From: an uncultured Flavobacteriales bacterium
GTDB lineage: Bacteria; Bacteroidota; Bacteroidia; Flavobacteriales_D; Crocinitomicaceae
Length of the DNA stretch: 64,000 nucleotides
Direction: 5' to 3'
NCBI GenBank assembly: GCA_903945495.1
Contig: CAJAVU010000107.1
Span: 84,294 to 148,293, forward strand
A program made the translations under genes and the position numbers. The notes beneath the pieces were generated by a model. It saw only the letters and a program-made list of their open reading frames with translations, ran no database searches and was not told where the DNA came from. This document shows, piece after piece, positions 8,534-15,961 of the stretch; the first letter of the stretch is position 1; the number at the start of each line of letters is the position of its first letter.

Positions 8534-8779
8534 GTGGAAATCGCAGGAAAGTGGTGACTTGAGCGCGAAAAAGTTCTTGGTTTTGACTGATTTTTCTGAA
8601 AGAGGAAGTTTACGAGGAATAGAAGGAGTTGGGAAGAGGAATTTTACCTGTCTTTTCATTCCTGCATTTAGATATTTTTAGTAGTTTAGTGTGCAGGTTT
8701 ATGCACCTACCAAGGTAAGCCAATCCAACAAACCGCTGTTGTCTTTGTGTACTTTTGAGGGAGGTGAGCCTGTATGTAA

Positions 8780-8794
8780 GTTAGTAACAATAGC
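8780..8794 (+). other. Left cassette boundary: attC-like core GTTAGTA
   Basis: GTTAGTAACAATAGC lies 3 bases before the start codon of the gene at 8798. The same 15-base block recurs at 9712-9726 (GTTAGTTGCAATAAC, 12 of 15 identical) before the next gene. GTTAGTA is the exact reverse complement of TACTAAC at 11692-11698. This is the arrangement of R' and R'' core sites in integron-like cassettes. No integrase is in the window. Confidence 0.5.
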
Positions 8795-8797
8795 AAA

Positions 8798-9634
8798 ATG
8801 AGCATAGAAGACATTACAACAGATCCATATTTCCCATTGATAACATTTATCATAGGTATCATCCTTTCACTTTTTTTATATAATAAAAGTAAACGATCGA
8901 AGTCCCTTAAATACGTTATAAGAACAAATAATTTGTTCAAAGATCATACTTCGAAGCTTACAGGTTTAGAAGTAAAATACAAAACTGAATCTGTCAAAGA
9001 TCTCTCGGTATCGAAGTTAATGTTTTGGAATTCGGGAAAAGTCACAATTGAAGGAAAAGATAATACAGAGGCTGAACCACTTGCGATTTGTATGGATGGA
9101 GATGCAAAAATCTTAGAAGCTTCAATTATTAAAGAGAACAACAGTGCATCTCGAATCGAACTATTTGAAAATGAACAAAATTCGTATACATTGAAATTCG
9201 ACTATCTTGATGGGCTTGACGGTGCTGTAATAAATATTGTTCACACTGGGTTAGATTCAGAAGGCATTACGTTAAAAGGAAAGATAAAAGGGATAAAGAA
9301 AATAAAAAAATCATCAATACCTAAAGCACCTCAAAGAATACATCTTTTGGTGCCAATTCCCATCGAGATTAGCATCGCAAAATATACCGCAAAAAAACGC
9401 AGAGTATTATATGGGCTTTCACATATCAGTATTGGAATCTTATGGGCTTTAATTGCAAGTGTAGGTAAATTTTTAGAGAAAACTTTTCCTGATAATGCTT
9501 TTTTCAATTCTGACGGTAATACAGAAATACCAGTTTGGATTGTCGTAATACCAGCTGCATTATTTGTTCTTAATGGTTTATACATTATAGTTAAGAAAAT
9601 TCCACAAGACATTGATCTTTATGAGGACGAATAA
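8798..9634 (+). CDS. Unrecognised membrane protein in cassette-like region
   Basis: Encodes 278 residues. One N-terminal membrane segment (about 13-28, FPLITFIIGIILSLFLY) is followed by a roughly 170-residue soluble domain rich in beta strands, then two C-terminal membrane segments (about 205-222 and 245-265). The soluble domain contains KLMFWNSGKVTIEGKD and IKENNSASRIEL. I do not recognise the family. It is flanked on both sides by attC-like junctions, so it may be a single-gene mobile cassette. Start chosen 3 bases after the boundary repeat; no better ATG is nearby. Confidence 0.7.
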   Translation: MSIEDITTDPYFPLITFIIGIILSLFLYNKSKRSKSLKYVIRTNNLFKDHTSKLTGLEVKYKTESVKDLSVSKLMFWNSGKVTIEGKDNTEAEPLAICMDGDAKILEASIIKENNSASRIELFENEQNSYTLKFDYLDGLDGAVINIVHTGLDSEGITLKGKIKGIKKIKKSSIPKAPQRIHLLVPIPIEISIAKYTAKKRRVLYGLSHISIGILWALIASVGKFLEKTFPDNAFFNSDGNTEIPVWIVVIPAALFVLNGLYIIVKKIPQDIDLYEDE

Positions 9635-9727
9635 TGTTATTAACACGCACTAAGCAAAAATGGTGCACAAACATTTTCGAGAGAAAGCGCCACTTCGCCT
9701 ATTGCGAAACCGTTAGTTGCAATAACC
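9635..9727. repeat. attC-like imperfect palindrome between cassette genes
   Basis: This begins right after the stop codon. GTTATT (9636-9641) pairs with AATAAC (9721-9726) and ACTAA (9649-9653) with TTAGT (9713-9717), with unequal unpaired bases between; TTCGC/GCGAA (9694-9708) forms an inner hairpin. Inverted cores are TATTAAC (9638-9644) and GTTAGTT (9712-9718). The length of about 91 bases is within the usual attC range. The left 26 bases match 11689-11714 at 20 positions. Confidence 0.55.
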
Positions 9728-9746
9728 AGAAAACAACAATATAACA

Positions 9747-10514
9747 ATGTCACTTCAAGAAATACATAAAAACTGTCATCGACTCTTCCATGAAGGTTTG
9801 TTTGAAAAATACTTTGTTGAAGAAAATGGACAGGAGGAGTTCATGGGATATTCAAAAGCTTGTAAAGTATATGATAAATTAATTGAAGATGCTACTGGAA
9901 GAACGGATTGTATAGGTGAAAATTTCAACCAATTGATTAATAGAATAGATGAAGAGTGGTTTACAAATTATACGCCAGGGGGAAACTTAGATTATTACTT
10001 TTTTAATTATTTCTTACTACTTTATTTAATTGTAGAGCGCGTAGATTTGATTTTTCATGTCATTAATCAAGATGGTAAATCCAAATTGTTTAATGACTTT
10101 CAGTTTAATAATTTTAAAACACTTCGAAAAATAAACAAATGGGCTAATTTTATTAAGCATCCAAAAGAGTTTATGTTTACGCATTGGCCTACTTATTACA
10201 TAAAAGATCAAGAACAAGTTGAATTATCGGAAGGAGATGTTCTAATAAATACCGAATTCATTTTTGAGCATTATTTCAGTGAAAGCAAACCAAGACCCGT
10301 GATATTGGAAAATCACGAATCAGTCTTTGTGGAAATTCCAAACCTTGAGGACATTACACGTCAATTCTGTAGAGAGATGAACATGTTCTTCGATTTTATT
10401 TGTTGTAATCAGGTTGTAGCTGATTATTTAAAGAAAAAGTCAACAGTTGAGTCATTCTTCGAATTGGATAACATAGACTTAGATAATGGTTTGTCTGATA
10501 TACCGAATGAATAA
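9747..10514 (+). CDS. Unrecognised soluble protein, first gene of a two-gene cassette
   Basis: Encodes 255 residues, acidic, with no signal peptide. A hydrophobic aromatic stretch (about 80-115, DYYFFNYFLLLYLIVERVDLIFHVI) looks like buried helices rather than a membrane anchor. KINKWANFIKHPKEF and TREFCREM-like helices follow. The next gene starts 4 bases after the stop, so the two are surely co-transcribed. No family recognised. Position between attC-like sites and AT-rich composition suggest acquired accessory function; a defence or toxin role is possible but not shown. Confidence 0.7.
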   Translation: MSLQEIHKNCHRLFHEGLFEKYFVEENGQEEFMGYSKACKVYDKLIEDATGRTDCIGENFNQLINRIDEEWFTNYTPGGNLDYYFFNYFLLLYLIVERVDLIFHVINQDGKSKLFNDFQFNNFKTLRKINKWANFIKHPKEFMFTHWPTYYIKDQEQVELSEGDVLINTEFIFEHYFSESKPRPVILENHESVFVEIPNLEDITRQFCREMNMFFDFICCNQVVADYLKKKSTVESFFELDNIDLDNGLSDIPNE

Positions 10515-10517
10515 TCT

Positions 10518-11687
10518 ATGCTAAAAGAGATTACAATCAAATCAAGTGAAAACCTCCCAGCAGATTTAGGCCAAATCGCTGAGTGTATGTTTTTTTATGA
10601 AAAGGTTAACTTGATCACTGATTTTGGCTTTTTCATTCGACTTATTCAAGCAAATCAAGTCTATTCCTTTCTAGAATTGATGAAATCTAATGGCTTGAAT
10701 GTTTTTATTACAGATAATTTTTTTGCATTTGGTAATAGTAAAATCACCCCCGATTGGAATAATATTGTATTAGTAAGTAATGCAGCACATCTGTCCCAGT
10801 TTGAACGTCTAGAAAGAATGGTTATTGAGACCACCGGGAGAAGAGGATATGGGAGACGATTAACATCTAAAATAATTGATAATTCTTCGCCCTATGAAAA
10901 TAAAGCAGAGGTAATGGATCATGTTCAGGAGGACTTCGAAGATATAATTTACATGAAAAAAGCCATTGCTCATTCTGCAAATGAATATGATGTTAAAGGT
11001 ATTGGTAAAATTTACTCAGAACTTGTAGAATTCAATCTAAAAAAAGTAAACGGAGGAATTCTTTTAAAATCTAACATAAATGTTGAACTTATTGAAAGCA
11101 GAGAGGGTCAGAGACCTTTCGATAACATAACTATCCTCGGAAACGTTTTGAATACTAGAGCAGATGCGAATATTGCTGCTGAATTTCAATCGGACCTATT
11201 AACTAGTAATGTGAACACGTTATTGATGGAATATAAGGTAAACGATATTTTAGCGAGGTCTTCAAAAAACAGAACTTCGATAAATAATTTCTCAAAATTG
11301 TATCTGCCAAATGGGAAACCTATTCGCGATGCAATCAATAGTAAAGAAAGAAGTCTCACTGAGTTTATGAAATTACTTGAAAAGGCGGAAAAGTTTAAGA
11401 CCTGGCTCAATAATTTTAATGGAGATCAGGATATTCTAAAGGAATATTATAATGCCGTTTCAAGGGAAAGTTGGGTTGACAATTTACCTGCCAAGGGATT
11501 TCGCTGGACAATATTCACAGGTTCAGGAATACTAGCAGATATTGCAGCGGATGGAGGAGTAGGAACATTGATCGGTCTTGGATTGAGTATTGGTGACACT
11601 TTTTTATTGGACAAGATGATAAAAGGATGGCAACCAAATACTTTTATTGATAATGAACTGGCGAAATTTTTAATGAAAAAAGAATAA
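10518..11687 (+). CDS. Unrecognised protein with glycine-rich hydrophobic C-terminus, second gene of the cassette
   Basis: Encodes 389 residues with no signal peptide. The N-terminal part (about 1-100) is alpha/beta (NLITDFGFFIRLI, NIVLVSNAAHL). The middle is mostly helical and charged. Near the C-terminus, about 335-370, a glycine-rich hydrophobic run (FTGSGILADIAADGG, then TLIGLGLSIGDTFLLDK) could insert in or lie on a membrane. The upstream gene ends 4 bases before, so the two products probably act together. I do not recognise either family. The pairing and the hydrophobic tail are compatible with a two-part defence module, but this is speculation. Confidence 0.7.
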   Translation: MLKEITIKSSENLPADLGQIAECMFFYEKVNLITDFGFFIRLIQANQVYSFLELMKSNGLNVFITDNFFAFGNSKITPDWNNIVLVSNAAHLSQFERLERMVIETTGRRGYGRRLTSKIIDNSSPYENKAEVMDHVQEDFEDIIYMKKAIAHSANEYDVKGIGKIYSELVEFNLKKVNGGILLKSNINVELIESREGQRPFDNITILGNVLNTRADANIAAEFQSDLLTSNVNTLLMEYKVNDILARSSKNRTSINNFSKLYLPNGKPIRDAINSKERSLTEFMKLLEKAEKFKTWLNNFNGDQDILKEYYNAVSRESWVDNLPAKGFRWTIFTGSGILADIAADGGVGTLIGLGLSIGDTFLLDKMIKGWQPNTFIDNELAKFLMKKE

Positions 11688-11688
11688 A

Positions 11689-11804
11689 TGCTACTAACAT
11701 ACGCTTAGCAAAAAAGCCGAAATCTTGGTTCAGAACTATTATTAATTTAAGAACTTAATCACTTGGACCGCAAAGAAAACTAATTTTAAAATCGGCTTTT
11801 TTGC
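11689..11804. repeat. Second attC-like junction with long stem
   Basis: The first 26 bases after the stop codon match those after the gene at 9634 at 20 of 26 positions, including the core TACTAAC (11692-11698). Further in, GCAAAAAAGCCGA (11708-11720) pairs perfectly with TCGGCTTTTTTGC (11792-11804), a 13-bp stem that could also terminate transcription. A matching 3' core (GTTAG) is not visible, so this site may be the degenerate right end. Confidence 0.5.
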
Positions 11805-11850
11805 CAGATACAAAACCTCAATAAAAGCAACTAAATACAAAACTAAAAAA

Positions 11851-12585
11851 ATGATTCGACTAGTTTTTATATTCTTTCTAACGCTCAATCTGAGCGGACT
11901 TTCTCAAACACAAGCAGAAAACAATATAGATGCTTGCACAAAATTTAAGGAATCTGATAAGCGATTAAATGAAGTCTATAAGGCAATTTTGACCATATAC
12001 AGTAACGACACAATCTTCATTCAAAACCTCAAGAAATCCCAACGAATTTGGATACAATTCCGAGATGCTGAAATGTTAGTAAAATACACCGACTACTCTG
12101 ATCAAACTATCGATTCAATTCAACCGTCTTGCCACTCTAATTATAAAAGAGAATTAACTGACCAACGAATAGACAGACTTATAGATTGGGTTATTGGAAT
12201 TGAAGAAGGATATATTTGCAATGGCTCGATTCAATTTTTTGAAGATTTTATTTCTGATGACATGGAATTGGCACATGTCGAAAAGGATTCTAGCATTACG
12301 TTATCAGTAAATATGAGAAAGGTTCATCGAATTTTTGGTTATAACGAAAGCGATATTAATTCAACCAAAAAAATATTAATATCAATATTTACATTCGATG
12401 TTGAACACAATCCTTTTAATTGCCAATACGGAGCTTATTACGAGATAGCAGGAATGACTGATTTAAGCTTAAGGTATTTGAGAACAGATGGTGATTTTTT
12501 GGAAGTTGCCATAATCAAAGATCAGAAAGAAATGGATAAGGTTTATATGCTTAAAAAGTGGTTTAAATTTGATGTAAATGATTGA
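11851..12585 (+). CDS. Secreted protein with LprI/DUF1311-like domain
   Basis: Encodes 244 residues with signal peptide MIRLVFIFFLTLNLSGLSQ. Residues about 25-115 resemble the lysozyme-inhibitor LprI (DUF1311) domain: a CTKFKESDKRLNEVYKAIL start, LKKSQRIWIQFRDAE, and a paired later Cys (SIQPSCHSNYK). Such domains sit in the periplasm. The C-terminal 120 residues are not recognised. It is directly downstream of the cassette region and may mark the return to the resident chromosome. No co-transcribed partner. Confidence 0.7.
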   Translation: MIRLVFIFFLTLNLSGLSQTQAENNIDACTKFKESDKRLNEVYKAILTIYSNDTIFIQNLKKSQRIWIQFRDAEMLVKYTDYSDQTIDSIQPSCHSNYKRELTDQRIDRLIDWVIGIEEGYICNGSIQFFEDFISDDMELAHVEKDSSITLSVNMRKVHRIFGYNESDINSTKKILISIFTFDVEHNPFNCQYGAYYEIAGMTDLSLRYLRTDGDFLEVAIIKDQKEMDKVYMLKKWFKFDVND

Positions 12586-12680
12586 AACTATTGCTGAATT
12601 GACCTTACGCAACAGCCCAAATCCTCTTTGAAACAAAAGAAAATTTGAAACTAAAAACCCCACAAGGAAATAAAAATTTA

Positions 12681-12688
12681 TACATTTG
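12681..12688 (+). promoter_or_regulatory. -7 promoter element of the T9SS protein gene at 12732
   Basis: TACATTTG is a perfect TAnnTTTG box 43 bases before the ATG; no TTG is at the right distance, so only the -7 half is supported. Confidence 0.4.
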
Positions 12689-12731
12689 GAATAAACACCA
12701 ACCAAATTAAACTAAACATCAATTAACTATC

Positions 12732-13718
12732 ATGAATAAACTAAACCTACCATTATTGAGCTTTTTCTATTTATTTTTCGCAAGTATTTACGCTCAACCA
12801 ACATTGAACAACTCTGTTTTCCCGATCATTGGAGATGTTAGCGAGTATGGTTATTTGTCAAGTGGACAAAACATCTTACCAGGAAATTCTGGAGAAAATA
12901 TAACTTGGGACTTTTCAAATTTGGTTCTTGATTTGTCGACAACCACTATTTCATATTTAGAACCATCGACTACTCCTTATTTTAATTCATTTCCTGAAGC
13001 CAATATGGCTATTTTTTACTCAAATAATCAAATTGAATATACAAAAAAAACAGCTGATTCAATGATTCATCAAGGTCAATATATCACGGGTATTGACTAT
13101 CAATTATACAGTAATACACGCTTAGATTTAAAAGTGCCATTAAATTTAGGAGAATCTTTTACAGATGATTTTGCAACCAATTTCACAAATCCAAGTGGTG
13201 ATTATATCGTGAGGACAGGCACAATTGAAAGTACTTTTGACGGATATGGAACATTAATCTTACCAGAGCAAACCATACCGAATTGTATAAGAATTAAAAC
13301 AACAAAATACTCACATGACATAGTAGGATCTTCAACTGTCGATTATTACGATACATTGTATCATTGGTATTCGCCTAACATTAGAAATTATCTGCTCCAT
13401 TATAATTCTTTTACTGTTTCTGGAACACATTATTCGTTTGGTTATTTAAGAGGCAATTTTCATTTAAATTTGGACGAAATTAACGACCAAAACTTCGAAA
13501 TAACTATTTCCCCGAATCCTTCAACCGAGTTAATTACGATTTCTATATTTAACGTGGAAGATTCTAAAAAAACATGTTACATTTTTGATGCAAGTGGAAG
13601 AGTAATGAAGGAACTCACCTTAACTGAAAGCAATTCAATTGTTGATATTTCTGAATTAAAGGCAGGAATCTATTTTGTGAGGATCGGAAATTCGGAACAA
13701 AAATTTGTGAAGGAATAA
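12732..13718 (+). CDS. Secreted protein with T9SS type A sorting domain
   Basis: Encodes 328 residues. The signal peptide (MNKLNLPLLSFFYLFFASIYAQ) is followed by a beta-rich domain of unknown function. The last ~75 residues are a type A T9SS sorting domain: ITISPNPSTELITI, then FDASGRVMKEL, then LKAGIYFVRI and a basic end. It is therefore exported across the outer membrane by T9SS and released or anchored at the surface. It is monocistronic. The passenger resembles other short flavobacterial secreted proteins with GENITWDFS-type openings, whose role is unknown. Confidence 0.8.
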   Translation: MNKLNLPLLSFFYLFFASIYAQPTLNNSVFPIIGDVSEYGYLSSGQNILPGNSGENITWDFSNLVLDLSTTTISYLEPSTTPYFNSFPEANMAIFYSNNQIEYTKKTADSMIHQGQYITGIDYQLYSNTRLDLKVPLNLGESFTDDFATNFTNPSGDYIVRTGTIESTFDGYGTLILPEQTIPNCIRIKTTKYSHDIVGSSTVDYYDTLYHWYSPNIRNYLLHYNSFTVSGTHYSFGYLRGNFHLNLDEINDQNFEITISPNPSTELITISIFNVEDSKKTCYIFDASGRVMKELTLTESNSIVDISELKAGIYFVRIGNSEQKFVKE

Positions 13719-13898
13719 GCATTTATACCATAGTAGAAATACGAAACCAATGCATTCCCAAACCTTAAATTAGACCTTTCGCCAAGTCTCAAACCATTCA
13801 TCAAAAACAAACCAACCCTTCCACGTGTTTAATCGTTTGAAGTGAAAATCAAATTTCACAGAAACAAAATAAAATTCATCTTTTTAAGTTAATGCGTC

Positions 13899-14420
13899 AT
13901 GAAAGAAAAACGAAACGTGCTGTTCATTTTATGCTTGTGCTTCACAAGTGCTTTGACAATTTCTTCATGTACCAAAGAAAAAACCGATGATGGTACAGAT
14001 CAAGAACTCTATGAAATGGCCAAAACAACGGATGGATTTGTTTGGTTTAAGGAAAGTGATGATTTACTGGATAAAAGTTCAGGAAGTGGTCATCCACAAG
14101 CGTTTCTTCGCACACGTTATAATGCCGTGGCCGCAACAAAACTCGACTCGGATGGTAAAATTGTTCCAGGTGCCGTTTTCCCAGAAGGTTCATTGATTGT
14201 CAAAGAATTATATGCGAACGCAACAACACTTGAACGGTATGCCATTTTATACAAACAATCTCAAAATATCAACGCCGATGCCAACGGCTGGGTTTGGGGT
14301 TATATTGATGCAAACGGAACAGTTGCGGTGCCAGCATCCAGCAAAGGAAATTCTTGTATAAGTTGCCATTCGCAAGGAGGAAATATTGATTATATGTTGA
14401 TGAACAAGTATTTTCCTTGA
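13899..14420 (+). CDS. Lipoprotein cytochrome P460-like, single haem-binding site
   Basis: Encodes 173 residues. A lipobox (LTISSC, Cys24) follows a type II signal peptide. The domain ends with GWVWGYID and a c-type haem motif CISCHS near residues 155-160, as in cytochrome P460-family proteins. Those proteins are periplasmic c-haem proteins, some oxidising hydroxylamine; the substrate here cannot be told. The cross-linking lysine of true P460 cannot be assigned by eye. The next gene (14442) is 21 bases downstream and probably co-transcribed. Confidence 0.75.
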   Translation: MKEKRNVLFILCLCFTSALTISSCTKEKTDDGTDQELYEMAKTTDGFVWFKESDDLLDKSSGSGHPQAFLRTRYNAVAATKLDSDGKIVPGAVFPEGSLIVKELYANATTLERYAILYKQSQNINADANGWVWGYIDANGTVAVPASSKGNSCISCHSQGGNIDYMLMNKYFP

Positions 14421-14441
14421 TGATAAGACGTTACCAAAAAA

Positions 14442-15071
14442 ATGATTGATAAACAGCCCACAAAAAAAGTCAGCGAACGAAAAAAAACAATTCGAAATGG
14501 ATTCTGGATTGCCTTGCTAGCCGTTTGGAGTTTCTTGGCTGGAGCCTATTTTCATTTGGGCTGGGTTCGCGATCGATCGTTTAATTTCCAAGCAGGATTT
14601 ATTCTGGGAGGAATTGCCATGTGGCTCGTGTTCGGTGGAATTGGCATTTTGGTTTACCGTCTTTCAAAAAGAGATGGATTTACTGACCCTTCTAAATTCG
14701 CCTTAGGAATAATCAGTTTTTTAACCCTCTTTTTTCTTGCGATAGCAGGTGTGAAGTATTCGGATGTCCAAAAAGACAAATTTGTCGAAGAACTAGAACC
14801 CTATTTCGTTGAATACTACACGGACAAAGCCGTTAAAAACGGAAGTAAAATCGAACAACTGGATCTTGAACTTCACGACCTGTATTTTATGCTTTCGTAT
14901 GATCTTCGAAAACAAAAAGACCTGCCAAAATTGATGCAACTTACATCAAGTAAAGCTATTTTTCATGACCATCAGTTGATTTCGGATATGTGCGTTAAAC
15001 AATTGAAAGCCGAGGCGAGATTGGGCTATCCGCCACCGAAAGGTTTGTTAGAACTCTTTGAACACGATTAA
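14442..15071 (+). CDS. Unknown inner-membrane protein beside the P460 gene
   Basis: Encodes 209 residues. Basic N-terminus, then three hydrophobic helices (about 20-40, 50-70 and 85-102), then a charged roughly 105-residue helical tail. No domain recognised. Closely follows the P460-like gene, so it may belong to the same respiratory or envelope function; this is only by position. Start at 14442 is the only ATG near the P460 stop. Confidence 0.65.
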   Translation: MIDKQPTKKVSERKKTIRNGFWIALLAVWSFLAGAYFHLGWVRDRSFNFQAGFILGGIAMWLVFGGIGILVYRLSKRDGFTDPSKFALGIISFLTLFFLAIAGVKYSDVQKDKFVEELEPYFVEYYTDKAVKNGSKIEQLDLELHDLYFMLSYDLRKQKDLPKLMQLTSSKAIFHDHQLISDMCVKQLKAEARLGYPPPKGLLELFEHD

Positions 15072-15123
15072 ATTCTAAAGGATTTATTTAGTTCCGAATA
15101 CGAAAGTAGTTTCAAATTCGTTC

Positions 15124-15131
15124 TACCTTTG
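15124..15131 (+). promoter_or_regulatory. -7 promoter element of the beta-barrel gene at 15188
   Basis: TACCTTTG is a perfect TAnnTTTG box. Transcription would begin near 15138, leaving only about 8 bases before the alternative ATG at 15146, which favours the ATG at 15188. Confidence 0.45.
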
Positions 15132-15187
15132 AAGACAACAAACTTTTGAAAACAAATAAGCACAAAATATCCTTAAAACAAAACCCA

Positions 15188-15904
15188 ATGAAACAACTAA
15201 GCCTCACTACAATCCTATTCGTTTTCTTCGCTTTAAGCGGAAACGCACAAACCAAAAAATTCGCTTTTGGAATCAATCTTTACCCAAACTATTCTGCAGG
15301 AATTATTTCGAACGATGGAAATACGCCAGGATCTGTTGAAAACGGTTTCGATGCGATTGAAACGTGGAAGCCGTGTTTAAGTTCAAGCATTTTTGTAGAA
15401 TACATCATCAATGAAAAATCAATGCTCGGATTCGGAATGGGTTATCAAAACAATGGTGAAAAAACACAAAAAATTCAATTGATTTATGCTTACAATCCAC
15501 AAACTGGACAGCCAATTATCGATCCTTCTGCACCTTCAGAAGCTCAATTCATCCACAACCGACACAATCTTGAACTACCCATTTATTATAAACGCATGTT
15601 CGGAAAGCGCTTTTATTTGCAAGCAGGCGTCAGTGGTCTGATCAACTTATTCAATACAAGTACTTCTGTTTACACCTATTTGGATGATTCAAAAGAAAGA
15701 ACGACGAGCACTGATAATTCAACCGATTTTCGAAGATTTAACATTGCTGCAAATCTTGGTTGCGGATGGAACTATTTAACCCGTGACAAATTCACGCTCT
15801 TCGTTCAACCATCATTCCAATACGGTATTTTAGGTGTTTCAAAAACGGCTTCACTTAACCGCAATTTCTTTTCAACAGGAATTTCAACGGGAATTAAATT
15901 CTAA
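15188..15904 (+). CDS. Outer membrane beta-barrel protein (PorT-like fold)
   Basis: Encodes 238 residues from 15188, where a clean signal peptide begins (MKQLSLTTILFVFFALSGNAQ); an in-frame ATG at 15146 would add 14 polar residues. The rest alternates hydrophobic and polar residues (FAFGINLYPNYSAGI, SSIFVEYIIN, LELPIYYKRMF, FYLQAGVSGLINL) and ends with FFSTGISTGIKF, a typical last barrel strand ending in aromatic Phe. LELPIYYK is common in the outer-membrane-barrel families PF13568/PF13505. Specific function unknown. Confidence 0.75.
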   Translation: MKQLSLTTILFVFFALSGNAQTKKFAFGINLYPNYSAGIISNDGNTPGSVENGFDAIETWKPCLSSSIFVEYIINEKSMLGFGMGYQNNGEKTQKIQLIYAYNPQTGQPIIDPSAPSEAQFIHNRHNLELPIYYKRMFGKRFYLQAGVSGLINLFNTSTSVYTYLDDSKERTTSTDNSTDFRRFNIAANLGCGWNYLTRDKFTLFVQPSFQYGILGVSKTASLNRNFFSTGISTGIKF

Positions 15905-15961
15905 TTCCCGCCGAGCACCCCTTTATTGATTTTCTTGAAAGTCTAATTACTAATTCAACAC

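Noticed and set aside
8507..8659. N-terminal extension of ArsC
   Set aside because: It contains the promoter box and the canonical ArsC start is at 8506.
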